The notes under the pieces: model-generated | The model's input: only the letters and a program-made list of their open reading frames with translations | Database searches by the model: none | What the model was told of the DNA's origin: nothing | Made by a program: the position numbers and the translations under genes | In this document: in pieces, positions 8,292 through 16,895 of the stretch | How positions within the stretch are numbered: the first letter of the stretch is position 1 | Layout: every line of letters begins with the position of its first letter | Assembly: GCA_040756055.1 (NCBI GenBank) | Contig: JBFLZR010000001.1 | Coordinates: forward strand, 251,849-315,848 | DNA from: Candidatus Zixiibacteriota bacterium | GTDB lineage: Bacteria; Zixibacteria; MSB-5A5; GN15; FEB-12 | DNA length: 64,000 bases | Reading direction: 5' to 3'

Positions 8292-8753
8292 TTATTTCAT
8301 GTGCTTGGAGACCAGCTTGGTCATCTCAAACATCGAAACTTTGCCCTTGCCTCCGAAGATCTTCTTCAGTTTCTCGTCAGCATTGATCATACGCTTGTTA
8401 ACGGTGTCCTGAAGTTTGTTCTTCTTGATGTACGCCCAGAGCTTCTTGGTAACTTCGGTGCGCGGAATCGGCTTGGTGCCGACCACGGCGCCGAGGTCAG
8501 AGGAGAGCGTCATCGGACGCATGAAAGCGGGATTTGGTTTCCTTTTGGTTTTCGCCTTTTTGGCGGGTTTTTTCTTGGGCGCGGCTTTTTTCTTTGGCGC
8601 CTTTTTCGTCGCTTTCTTCTTCGGGGCAGCTTTCTTCTTGGTGGTTTTCTTCTTCGGAGCAGCTTTCTTCTTCGGAGCTGCTTTCTTCTTCGGAGCCGCT
8701 TTCTTCTTCGGGGCGGCTTTCTTCTTGGTGGTTTTCTTCTTGGCTACTGCCAT
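8292..8753 (-). CDS. SWIB-domain protein with histone H1-like lysine/alanine/proline tail
   Basis: About 153 residues. The first ~65 are a low-complexity basic tail built of repeated KKKAAP and KKTTKKKA units, like eukaryotic histone H1 or bacterial HctA-type proteins. The last ~80 form a SWIB/MDM2 domain, seen in GTKPIPRTEVTKKLWAYIKK, MINADEKLKKIFGG and MFEMTKLVSKHM. I choose ATG 8753 (MAVAKKK) because AAGGAG sits seven bases before it; an in-frame ATG at 8771 would overlap that site. It is probably an abundant DNA-binding, chromatin-like protein. SWIB domains are known in chlamydial and other bacterial proteins, but their role is poorly defined. The tail's DNA is itself a short repetitive tract (about 8560-8750). 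Confidence 0.88.
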   Translation of the reverse strand: MAVAKKKTTKKKAAPKKKAAPKKKAAPKKKAAPKKKTTKKKAAPKKKATKKAPKKKAAPKKKPAKKAKTKRKPNPAFMRPMTLSSDLGAVVGTKPIPRTEVTKKLWAYIKKNKLQDTVNKRMINADEKLKKIFGGKGKVSMFEMTKLVSKHMK

Positions 8754-8953
8754 TGTGTTGCTCCTTAGCATTAAGGGTTGGTTTGTTATAAAAATTTTTT
8801 GAGAGTGTTCTCTCTCTCACAAAGCGCATTTCCAGACTCAAAATACAAGTTTTTTGAAAATTTGTGCAAGAAAAATCTATAGGCAAGCAGCAAAAAAATG
8901 AGATTTTTTCATAGGGGATTTAGACCCTCCCGAACCCATTTTCAGAGTGCAAA

Positions 8954-10150
8954 TCAGCCTCGAACGAGTTCAATCACCGGCGCCTCGGCCGGACACCCCA
9001 GCCGAAACGGGAACCAGTGCCCCACTCCCGAAGAGGTGTAGAGGTGACTGTTCTTCCTCCGGTAGTGCCCCCAGAGATAACGATCGGGCCAGACCGATTC
9101 GAAGAGGGAACGATTCATATCGCCCACCTGTCCCCCGTGCGTATGCCCTGCCAGAGTAAGCTGCACCCCCGTATCAGCGGAATAATCGAGAGCGTCGGGA
9201 CGGTGGCTCATGAGCACTACGAAGTCATCGATGGTTCTGTCCTTCAGGGCAGCATCGGTGCAGGAGCGGAAAAAATCATAATCCTTCGCCCCCAGAAAAC
9301 GCGGGTCGTCGATACCGGCAATATACAGCGGCTGACCTCTCTGCGACAAACGCACGCCTTCGTTGACCAGCAGGGGAACGGTTGACCGATCGAATATCTG
9401 CCGCACCTGCGTAATCCCCCTGAAATATTCGTGGTTACCCAGGCATGCGAACGCCCCGAGGGGCGAGGCGAACTGTTCGACCATCCGCAACGCATCGGGG
9501 AGCATCCGGAGATTATCGGCAATGTCGCCGGTCAACACGGTCAGATGCGGCTGGAAACCACTGGCCTTATCGAGCACCTCGGCCAAATCATCCAGGGTCA
9601 CATGAAGACGCAGGTGACTATCGGACAGGTGAAGGATCCTGAGCCCCTCGAGGGAAACTGGCAGGTCGGCCATCGCGATAGTCTTCTTGTACACTTTCGC
9701 GCCGGTCACCGCGGCCGCCATACCGCCCGCCCCCATAGACAAACTGGCCAGTGGTATCGCGGCGGCACCGGCACGAAGGAAGCGTCGGCGATGATGGTCA
9801 ACCTTCCTTTCGTGAAAGACGCTGCGACGACGAGCGAGTCGGTCCATAAGCGAGTTAATCAAATGAAGGGAGCCTGAAACCGGCAACGACAAAATCAGAC
9901 TCAACTGAAGAACGAACGAGAGGATCGCCCCCGTTGCTCCAGGGTACGACAGCCAATTATTCGCATGATACTCCCCGACACCCCACAAAATAACAAACAG
10001 CATGCCTGCCGTCGGGAGAGCCCAGGCCGACATCTTTATCCATCTGCGGCGCCACCATTCGCGATTTAAAAAACGCAAAAAGAGCAGTTGCGTTATGCCG
10101 AACAACAGAATCAAAAAAACCGCTACGGCTACGGGGAACAGGTTTCTCAC
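8954..10150 (-). CDS. Membrane-anchored calcineurin-like metallophosphoesterase
   Basis: A 398-residue protein with about three hydrophobic N-terminal helices (residues 5-105), a basic twin-arginine-like segment RRRFLRAGAAAIP at about 122-134, and a C-terminal metallophosphoesterase domain. All metal-binding blocks are visible: LHLSDSHLRLH, LTGDIADN, CLGNHEYFRG, MSHRPDALD and LAGHTHGGQVGD. The layout matches YkuE/YaeI-type phosphodiesterases, some of which act on lipids or cell-envelope substrates on the outer face of the membrane. The start is GTG at 10150 with GGAG five bases upstream. The substrate is unknown. Confidence 0.88.
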   Translation of the reverse strand: MRNLFPVAVAVFLILLFGITQLLFLRFLNREWWRRRWIKMSAWALPTAGMLFVILWGVGEYHANNWLSYPGATGAILSFVLQLSLILSLPVSGSLHLINSLMDRLARRRSVFHERKVDHHRRRFLRAGAAAIPLASLSMGAGGMAAAVTGAKVYKKTIAMADLPVSLEGLRILHLSDSHLRLHVTLDDLAEVLDKASGFQPHLTVLTGDIADNLRMLPDALRMVEQFASPLGAFACLGNHEYFRGITQVRQIFDRSTVPLLVNEGVRLSQRGQPLYIAGIDDPRFLGAKDYDFFRSCTDAALKDRTIDDFVVLMSHRPDALDYSADTGVQLTLAGHTHGGQVGDMNRSLFESVWPDRYLWGHYRRKNSHLYTSSGVGHWFPFRLGCPAEAPVIELVRG

Positions 10151-10290
10151 GTATGCTCCATTTCCGGGTCCGGGATCCCATGGTCATCTGCAAGGTTTAA
10201 ACGAAAAACACCACGATAAGTTCTCATATTTGCGGCCTTTGTTTTGTACAGGATGTAGTGTTGGCTGTGGAAGACTTTTTTCCGGCAGAG

Positions 10291-11889
10291 CTATTTGCGC
10301 CATACCGACGGACGAAGGAGGATTATGACGGTGAGAATCTCGAGACGACCCAGCAACATCGAGAATACCAAGATCCATTTCCCCGGTATGGGTATCCAGC
10401 CGTAATTTTCAATAGCCCCGACTCCCGCAAGACCCGGCCCGATATTTCCGATCGTGGCGATTGAGCAGGTGACGGCGGTGGTCAAATCCGGGACGAACAA
10501 AAGCATGAGACCGCCGGTGATGATGAAAAGGGCCACAAAGAGAATTACGAACGAGACGACGTTTATAATCCGTCGGTCATCGACCGAATCATCGCCCACC
10601 TTCACCGGCGACACCAGACGGGGCTGTGTCAGCTTGCGAAGTTCGTTCATGACTATTTTGCCAACCATGAGGACCCTGATCATTTTCATACCACCGCCGG
10701 TGGAACCGGCACAGCCTCCGAAAAACATCAGCAAGACAAGGGTAAACCTGATGAAATCGGGCCAGAGGTCAAAATCGGCGGTGACAAACCCGGTGGTGGT
10801 CACCATTGACAGCGCCTGAAAACTGGCCACACGAAAACTGTCATAGAGCGATTCCACCTTATTGCTCTCGTTTACATAATGCTCGACGAAGGCATCTGTC
10901 GACATTGGTTCGTGACGGAAACTGAGGGCGGCCTGCTCCGCCGGAGCCGGACCTTTGAAATAGAGAACACCGGTAATCACGGCAATTGCGAGCACAATCA
11001 CCGTCAGGTAGAAGGTGAATTCCCTGTTTTTCGTGAGGATGCGAAAATCACCGCGCATGGCCCGAAAGTGGACGAGGAAATTTATACCCGCAAAGAACAT
11101 GAAAACGGTTATGACCCATTCAATAAAGTCGGATTCGAAAGCGGCTATAGAGGCATTCCTGGTGGAAAAACCGCCGGTCGCCATAGTCGCGAAAGTATGA
11201 CAGACAGCGTCGAACAGGTTCATTCCGCCCACCCACAGAAGGACTGTCTCTATAGCCGACAACAGCAAGTACACCCCCCACAGCACCGAGGCGGTCTGCG
11301 TCAAACGCGGATAAAGGCGCTCCTTGGTCGGCCCGGGGACCTCACCCCGGAACATCTGGTAACCATACACCCCCATCGCGGGAAACACCACTATTGCCAG
11401 AGTGATAATTCCCATACCTCCCAGCCAGTGAGTCAGCGAACGCAAAAACAGCATCGATCGCGGAACCGACTCTATGTCGGTCAGAATAGTGGCCCCCGTA
11501 GTGGTAAAGCCGGACATTATCTCGAAATAAGCATCGGTAAAATGGGCGAAGAAGTTGGGCCATCCCGAAGGATCGCCGGCGATAAAATAGCTTAGCAGCG
11601 GTATGGAACTGATCAGAGCCAGCCCCAACCAGCCGAATGTGACAATAGCATAGCCCTCCTTGATCCCCTGAAGATACTGGGCACTCCTGAACGCAACCAC
11701 CATCTGCGTACCCACCAGCAATGATATCAGAATCGCGATGCCGAAGCCGACTACTTCACCCTCGACAAGCATCTCCTCAAGAGAAAGATGAAAATTGTCA
11801 TAAACAGCGATGACCATGGGAACCAGAAGAAACAGCCCCATCACCTGCATAAGCTTACCGATCGCGTATCCAACGGCGGCCTTCTGCAT
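10291..11889 (-). CDS. trkH: Trk-type potassium uptake channel subunit TrkH
   Basis: A 532-residue polytopic membrane protein of the TrkH/KtrB family, with four pore segments whose selectivity-filter regions are visible: TTTGATILTD, ATGGFSTRNAS, TTTGFVTADFD and IGNIGPGLAG. GGCAGSTGGGMKMIRV lies between pores three and four, in the gating region. It imports K+ and is gated by the cytoplasmic ring protein TrkA, whose gene ends three bases upstream. GAGGTTAG precedes the ATG at 11889. Length is normal for TrkH with an extended loop near residue 325. A second, different K+ system lies at 40.8 kb. Confidence 0.93.
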   Translation of the reverse strand: MQKAAVGYAIGKLMQVMGLFLLVPMVIAVYDNFHLSLEEMLVEGEVVGFGIAILISLLVGTQMVVAFRSAQYLQGIKEGYAIVTFGWLGLALISSIPLLSYFIAGDPSGWPNFFAHFTDAYFEIMSGFTTTGATILTDIESVPRSMLFLRSLTHWLGGMGIITLAIVVFPAMGVYGYQMFRGEVPGPTKERLYPRLTQTASVLWGVYLLLSAIETVLLWVGGMNLFDAVCHTFATMATGGFSTRNASIAAFESDFIEWVITVFMFFAGINFLVHFRAMRGDFRILTKNREFTFYLTVIVLAIAVITGVLYFKGPAPAEQAALSFRHEPMSTDAFVEHYVNESNKVESLYDSFRVASFQALSMVTTTGFVTADFDLWPDFIRFTLVLLMFFGGCAGSTGGGMKMIRVLMVGKIVMNELRKLTQPRLVSPVKVGDDSVDDRRIINVVSFVILFVALFIITGGLMLLFVPDLTTAVTCSIATIGNIGPGLAGVGAIENYGWIPIPGKWILVFSMLLGRLEILTVIILLRPSVWRK

Positions 11890-11892
11890 GGG

Positions 11893-13269
11893 CTAACCTC
11901 TATCGAAAAAACGACGTGGTTTGAACAATTTGGATAAAGTCGGGATATTCCGCTGGTGGGTTATTACGATCACATGATCGTCGGCCTCGACAACGGTCTC
12001 ACCGCCGGGAAGAATCATTCGGTCCTGACGTATAATCACCCCGATTATGGAGCCTTTTTTGAGCTTGGTGGCGATATTCCTTACCTTGGTACCGGCGACA
12101 TCGCTGGCCGGGTCAACATTGAATCGCACGGCCTGAATATCGATGTCGGAGAGACGTACCACCGCCCCGATGTGTCCTCGTGAGATAATTTCCAGAATCT
12201 CCCGGGCGGTCGTAAGGCGGGGGTTGATAATATGATCGATTCCGATAGACTTGTAGAGCTTGTTGTGTCGCACGTCAGTCGTGGTGGCGATCACTTCATG
12301 AGCACCCTCGGCCTTGGCCAGCAAAGCGGAGAGCATGTTGTAATCCGGGCTGTCCGAAACAGCGATAAAAAACGACGCCCGGTCAACATAGATCTCCCGC
12401 AACAAATCATCTTCTGTACAGTCTCCGTGTAAAACCTCAACCTTGTTGAGCACGGCCGCCGCCTGCTCGGCATGCTCGCGATTGGGATCGACGAAGGTCA
12501 CCTGATAATCATCGAGTTGCTCGAGCGCCTGGGCGAGCACAAGAGTGGCATACGAGTCGCCGGTGATAATGATCTTGCGGCTGGCTTTCTTTTCAAAACC
12601 CACCAGCGTCATAAAACGCTCGAGCGACTCTTTCGGGAAGAGCGCATAGACCGTATCGCCGGGATGAATGACCGTGTTCCCATCGGGAATCATGCCGACA
12701 CCGTTGCGGACAATAGCGGAAAACAGCACTGTATCGGGGGCAATATGCTCACGAATCTCGCGGGTCACCTTGTTGGCCAGCGGCATGTTCTGAGTTACCT
12801 TGTAGCCGCGTATAAGCATTTTGCCGTCCTCAAAATTGGCCGATTGTACCGAGTGAGGTGTCTGGACGAATTGAAGAATCTGGTCCACCAGCACTTTCTC
12901 CGGGTGAATCACCGAGGTGATGCCCACTTTGTCCAGGTCTATGAGTTTGGCGTCGCGAGCGTACTCCTCTCCCCGAAGCCGGGCGATACGCTGGCTGACA
13001 TTGTACTGCGCGGCTATAGAGCAGGCCACGATGTTGACTTCGTTGCTCGGGGTGACGGCCAGAAGCATGTCGGCCCCTTTTATACCAGCCTGATCGAGAA
13101 CCGAAGGGGACGCCCCTGAGCCGTTTATGACCTGTAAATCGAGGCGTTCCGATATATTCTGGCACAGCTGCGGATCGACCTCGACCAGGCTGAGCCGATG
13201 CTTGTCATTAAGCAGATACTCAGCCAGGCTATAGCCGACTATGCCCCCGCCCACGATTATGATGCGCAT
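11893..13269 (-). CDS. trkA: Trk potassium uptake regulatory protein TrkA
   Basis: A 458-residue cytoplasmic protein with two tandem RCK units. Each has a Rossmann NAD(H)-binding segment (IIIVGGGIVGYSLAEYL at residues 3-19; IITGDSYATLVLAQALEQL at about 233) followed by a TrkA-C domain. Such tandem-RCK proteins assemble a gating ring under TrkH that senses nucleotides. It is the promoter-proximal gene of trkA-trkH, with GGGTAAG before the ATG at 13269. The double-length form distinguishes it from the single-RCK KtrA at 42.2 kb. Confidence 0.93.
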   Translation of the reverse strand: MRIIIVGGGIVGYSLAEYLLNDKHRLSLVEVDPQLCQNISERLDLQVINGSGASPSVLDQAGIKGADMLLAVTPSNEVNIVACSIAAQYNVSQRIARLRGEEYARDAKLIDLDKVGITSVIHPEKVLVDQILQFVQTPHSVQSANFEDGKMLIRGYKVTQNMPLANKVTREIREHIAPDTVLFSAIVRNGVGMIPDGNTVIHPGDTVYALFPKESLERFMTLVGFEKKASRKIIITGDSYATLVLAQALEQLDDYQVTFVDPNREHAEQAAAVLNKVEVLHGDCTEDDLLREIYVDRASFFIAVSDSPDYNMLSALLAKAEGAHEVIATTTDVRHNKLYKSIGIDHIINPRLTTAREILEIISRGHIGAVVRLSDIDIQAVRFNVDPASDVAGTKVRNIATKLKKGSIIGVIIRQDRMILPGGETVVEADDHVIVITHQRNIPTLSKLFKPRRFFDRG

Positions 13270-13504
13270 TTGCTTACCCTACAAATTATGACCGGATATC
13301 ATCTCCGCCTCAAATTCAGTCATAAATACAGGCAAAGCCCCGCTGGAATCAATTAAATTATTTATCCGGGTCCTTGCTCCGCCCCGCCTTAAAGCCCGAT
13401 AAAAGGCATAGTTTCTCGCGAACCAACTCCACCCGGTTGCGGTTTGCAGCATTGACAGGTATATTCTTTCGACGGACGGGCAATCCGGGTGCCCGGGTCA
13501 AAGT

Positions 13505-13675
13505 ATGGCAGAATTTAGATTTCGAAAGTTTTTGAAATTCCCCAGGACGTGGCGTGAGGTAAAAAGCCTCGGCTGGAAATTCATTCTCGCTTTTGTGCTT
13601 TTCTATCTGATCCGGGACAGCATTCTATACCTGCTGATTCCCTATCTGATTTACCGAGGCGTTATCGGCGGCTGA
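13505..13675 (+). CDS. Small single-helix membrane protein, 56 aa
   Basis: ATG at 13505, TGA at 13673-13675. The first 25 residues are basic (FRFRKFLKFPRTWREVK). Then comes a hydrophobic helix of about 25 residues rich in I, L, F and Y, broken by a central RD, and a short RGVIGG tail. This fits a small inner-membrane protein with its basic N-terminus inside. The coding look (no rare runs, clear amphipathic then hydrophobic pattern) supports a real gene, but I see no clear ribosome site. It converges with the minus-strand coiled-coil gene seven bases away. The function is unknown. Confidence 0.6.
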   Translation: MAEFRFRKFLKFPRTWREVKSLGWKFILAFVLFYLIRDSILYLLIPYLIYRGVIGG

Positions 13676-13681
13676 CGATGA

Positions 13682-14113
13682 CTATCGGCCGGTCTCTGTG
13701 TTTAACAGGTCCTGACCATTAAGGATTTTCAGACTCTGCTTTTGAGCCCATTCGTGTTCGGACTTCAGGCGCTTCAAATCGGCGGTTAGCCGCTCAATTT
13801 CCATCGTGGTCTCTTCGTTGTTAAGAAGTCCTGACCTCACTTGCCGCGAGATCATAAAACAGCGTTGCAGGATAAGTTCGTGGTCATTCATGAACCTTCG
13901 ATGGATGTTGAAAAGCGCTTCGTGCGTATTTTTGATTCGAACAAGTTCGTCTTCCGATGTCAACTCCGAAGCAATGTTGTGAAGTTGCTTCTGAACATAA
14001 GCATCGACCGAGCGCATCCTGTTGCTCCGCCGTTTGAAATTCCTCTCTTCGCCAACAATTTTGTCGAGCAGCCTGAAGAGCCGCCGCTTGTTGACGGTGT
14101 TATGTTTTATCAT
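13682..14113 (-). CDS. Coiled-coil protein of unknown function
   Basis: A highly charged, helix-rich protein of about 143 residues with no signal or membrane segment. Heptad-like spacing of L, I and M in the region ending MEIERLTADLKRLKSE (about residues 100-125) suggests a coiled coil. I prefer ATG 14113 (MIKHNTVNKRR); an in-frame GTG at 14128 is possible, and GGGGGC stands about eight bases before the ATG. No family is recognised. It could be a structural or adaptor protein. Confidence 0.55.
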   Translation of the reverse strand: MIKHNTVNKRRLFRLLDKIVGEERNFKRRSNRMRSVDAYVQKQLHNIASELTSEDELVRIKNTHEALFNIHRRFMNDHELILQRCFMISRQVRSGLLNNEETTMEIERLTADLKRLKSEHEWAQKQSLKILNGQDLLNTETGR

Positions 14114-14180
14114 TTGAGTTGCCCCCACGTGAATACCGTTGTTATTTCAATATGCGGACCGAACGGTCCAGTATCAAGCG

Positions 14181-14215
14181 AAAAAGCCGGCAGGGGACCT
14201 GCCGGCTTTTATTTT
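14181..14215 (-). terminator. Terminator after the M32 carboxypeptidase gene
   Basis: AGCCGGCAGG (14185-14194) pairs perfectly with CCTGCCGGCT (14198-14207) around a three-base loop, with A-tracts and T-tracts on both sides. It lies just beyond the minus-strand M32 gene stop. Confidence 0.85.
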
Positions 14216-14234
14216 TCCACGGACCAGTTAGACT

Positions 14235-15749
14235 CTAAAATCCGTAAATCTGACGGTATTTGGCATTCATATAGTCAATTAACGGCTTGAAGGACAGTGG
14301 CTTACCCGTAACCTTCTCGGCCAGTTTGTTGGCCCGGTATCTTTGCCCCTGAAGATGAATCTTTTCGCGAAGCCACTCACGAAGCGTGCTGAAATTCCCG
14401 ACCTCGAACTGTTTCATCAGGTCCGGCATTTCCTTTTGCGCCTGCGCGAAAAACTGAGCCGAATACAGGTTGCCCAGAGTGTAGGTCGGGAAATAACCCA
14501 CATAACCGGCCGACCAGTGAACATCCTGCAGACAGCCATTGGCATCCTTGTCGACATCAATACCGAAGTATTTCTTAAACCGGCTGTTCCACTCGCCCGG
14601 AACATCGGCGGGCTTCAAATCTCCGGTTAGAAGCGGCCGTTCGAGTTCGAAGCGAAGGAGGATGTGAAGGTTGTAGGTAGCTTCATCGGCTTCAACGCGG
14701 ATGTATGAAGGCCTCACATCGTTTATGGCGCCGTAGAAATCATCGAGCTTAACATCACCCAGGGCATTTTTGAAAATCCGCTGGGCCTGCGGGAAGAAAT
14801 AAACCCAGAAAGCGCGCGAGCGCCCCACCTGATTCTCCCACATGCGTGATTGAGATTCGTGAATACCCAGGGAGACCGAGTCGCCCATGGGAGTGCCGAA
14901 ATAATCTTTCTTGTTCAGCCCCATCTCGTACAGACCATGACCGGCCTCGTGCATGATCCCGAAGAGGGCGTCGTTGATCCGGTGCGGGTTATACCGTGTG
15001 GTAATACGGGTATCACCGTAGCCGATACCGGTACAGAACGGGTGAGTGGTGATATCGAGCCGCCCCTGATCAAAACCAAAACCCATGGCCGCCGCGACCG
15101 ATTCGCCGAAAATGCGCTGAAGCTCGACATCATAGTCACGCTCCACAATGCTCTTATCAGGCTTGCGAGGCGCCCCCTGAATCTTACCCAGGAGTTCGAC
15201 CAGTTCCTTTCTGAGATTGACGAAAACATCGACAATATCCGTGGTCTTCGCGCCAACCTCATAGTCGTCCAGAAGAGCGTCATACGGTTCGCCATCGTAT
15301 CCATAGGCGTCGGCTTTCTTCTTCTGCAGGGCGATTACTTTCGCCAACCAGGGCTCGAAATGTTTGAAATCAGATTTCTTGCGGGCCTCGACCCACTCCC
15401 CCTGCGCCAGAGTCGTGACTTTGGTGATTTCCTCAACCAGATCCTTCGGAAGTTTGGTCTGCTTGTTGTAAAAGTGGCGCATTTCGCGCACGTTCACCGC
15501 CTCAACAGATTCCGGATCCTTGACCAGTTCGGATTGTTCCACCTGCGATAGCAGTTCCCCGACTCTGGGATCGGTCATCTTTTCGTGAGCCAGACCGGAG
15601 ATCAGACCCAACTGATCCGCCCTATGATTGGCGCCGCCGCGCGGCATATAAGTACGCTCGTCCCAGCCCAGCACGGCGTTGCAAGAGTGAAGCAGGGACA
15701 CCTCTTTCATCCGCCTGATGAGTTCGTCATAAGCCTGTTGCGTTGACAT
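14235..15749 (-). CDS. M32-family metallocarboxypeptidase (thermostable carboxypeptidase 1 type)
   Basis: A 504-residue cytoplasmic zinc carboxypeptidase. The HExxH zinc motif is in GIMHEAGHGLYEMG (about residues 262-275). The family marker THPFCTGIGYGDTRITTRY precedes it at about 232-250, and GIHESQSRMWENQVGRS follows with the further metal ligand Glu. These are the standard M32 blocks and the length is typical. The enzyme removes C-terminal residues from peptides with broad specificity. AAAGGAG lies about six bases before the ATG at 15749. It belongs with the other peptide-processing genes nearby (oligoendopeptidase F and POT transporter). Confidence 0.93.
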   Translation of the reverse strand: MSTQQAYDELIRRMKEVSLLHSCNAVLGWDERTYMPRGGANHRADQLGLISGLAHEKMTDPRVGELLSQVEQSELVKDPESVEAVNVREMRHFYNKQTKLPKDLVEEITKVTTLAQGEWVEARKKSDFKHFEPWLAKVIALQKKKADAYGYDGEPYDALLDDYEVGAKTTDIVDVFVNLRKELVELLGKIQGAPRKPDKSIVERDYDVELQRIFGESVAAAMGFGFDQGRLDITTHPFCTGIGYGDTRITTRYNPHRINDALFGIMHEAGHGLYEMGLNKKDYFGTPMGDSVSLGIHESQSRMWENQVGRSRAFWVYFFPQAQRIFKNALGDVKLDDFYGAINDVRPSYIRVEADEATYNLHILLRFELERPLLTGDLKPADVPGEWNSRFKKYFGIDVDKDANGCLQDVHWSAGYVGYFPTYTLGNLYSAQFFAQAQKEMPDLMKQFEVGNFSTLREWLREKIHLQGQRYRANKLAEKVTGKPLSFKPLIDYMNAKYRQIYGF

Positions 15750-15998
15750 CAGAAAACTCCTTTGTATTCCAGGTCCAACAGTATTGTCGCCATGTTCGAA
15801 ACAGCGCCTAAGATAAGAAAAAACTGCGCCCGGCGCAACCTGACGGTCAACATTAATGGCATTATTAATCTATTTTATCCCGTAAGAGAAGGCATTACCG
15901 GGTCGTCCGGCGAAAGAATCCGCAAGCGGCGATAAAGAGATTGTCCGCTTGCGACGGTTTAATTATATTGCCGGCTCGGGGACTAAAGTCAGCAAAGG

Positions 15999-16865
15999 AT
16001 GTTTGTGGCACACGTTGTGAACGAAAAGGCCGACGCTCTTCTGGATAAGGAATTCAAAGTTCTTGACCACGGGTTTGTCCGACTGGTCGACTACATGGGC
16101 TCCGATGAATCAATTGTCCAGGCGGCCAGAGTAAGTTATGGCAAGGGGACCAAGAAAGTATCCGAGGACCGCGGCCTGATCCGATACCTGATGCGGCACC
16201 GTCACACCACCCCTTTTGAAATGGTCGAGTTCAAGTTTCACGTAAAACTCCCTATTTTTGTCGCCCGCCAATGGATACGGCACCGCACCGCCAGCGTCAA
16301 TGAGTACTCCGGCCGATATTCGGTTATGAAAGAGGAATTTTACCTTCCACATCCGGAGGACATTCGCTACCAATCGACAGTCAACAAACAGGGTCGGTCT
16401 GAAGATGAAGTCCCCGAAGAACTCCAGCGGAAACTCCTCGATTATCTTGTTACATCACAAAAAGAAAGCTTCGACAGCTATATGAAATTCGTCGACGACG
16501 GCGTGGCCCGCGAACTCGCCCGCATTGCCCTGCCGCTCTCGATGTACACCGAATGGTACTGGAAAATCGACCTGCACAATCTTTTCCACTTTCTCAAATT
16601 GCGCATGGATCCCCACGCCCAGCAGGAATTTCAGCAGTACGCCGTCATAATGGCTAATATAGTTAAGACAGTCTGCCCGGTAGCATATGAAGCCTTCACG
16701 GACTATTCCGTAAACTCCGCCTATTTCTCCGGGCCCGAGTTGAACGTCCTCAAAAAGCATCTTGCTCAATGTGATTACGACATAGACGAGTTGGTAAATT
16801 TAGGGCTGTCCAAACGCGAAGCTGCCGAGTTTCTGGAAAAGCTTTCGAAAATCAGAGACATCTGA
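15999..16865 (+). CDS. thyX: Flavin-dependent thymidylate synthase
   Basis: A 288-residue ThyX. It makes dTMP from dUMP using methylene-tetrahydrofolate and a reduced flavin. The signature RHRTASVNEYSGRYS (about residues 88-102) fits the family motif RHRxxSxNExSxRY. RYLMRHRHTTPFEMVEF precedes it and LHNLFHFLKLRMDPHAQQE (about 192-210) carries the conserved C-terminal Arg/His block. Length is at the long end for ThyX. The ATG at 15999 directly abuts AAAGG, so translation may really begin at GTG 16005, six bases further, where that site is better spaced. No thyA is seen in the window. Confidence 0.95.
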   Translation: MFVAHVVNEKADALLDKEFKVLDHGFVRLVDYMGSDESIVQAARVSYGKGTKKVSEDRGLIRYLMRHRHTTPFEMVEFKFHVKLPIFVARQWIRHRTASVNEYSGRYSVMKEEFYLPHPEDIRYQSTVNKQGRSEDEVPEELQRKLLDYLVTSQKESFDSYMKFVDDGVARELARIALPLSMYTEWYWKIDLHNLFHFLKLRMDPHAQQEFQQYAVIMANIVKTVCPVAYEAFTDYSVNSAYFSGPELNVLKKHLAQCDYDIDELVNLGLSKREAAEFLEKLSKIRDI

Positions 16866-16895
16866 AGACCGCCCTGGCTTCGGCGGAAGTTAATC

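Noticed and set aside
8416-8802. Plus-strand frames rich in Phe and Ser opposite the SWIB gene tail
   Set aside because: Antisense reading of a lysine/alanine repeat tract; low complexity produces long open frames in all phases.
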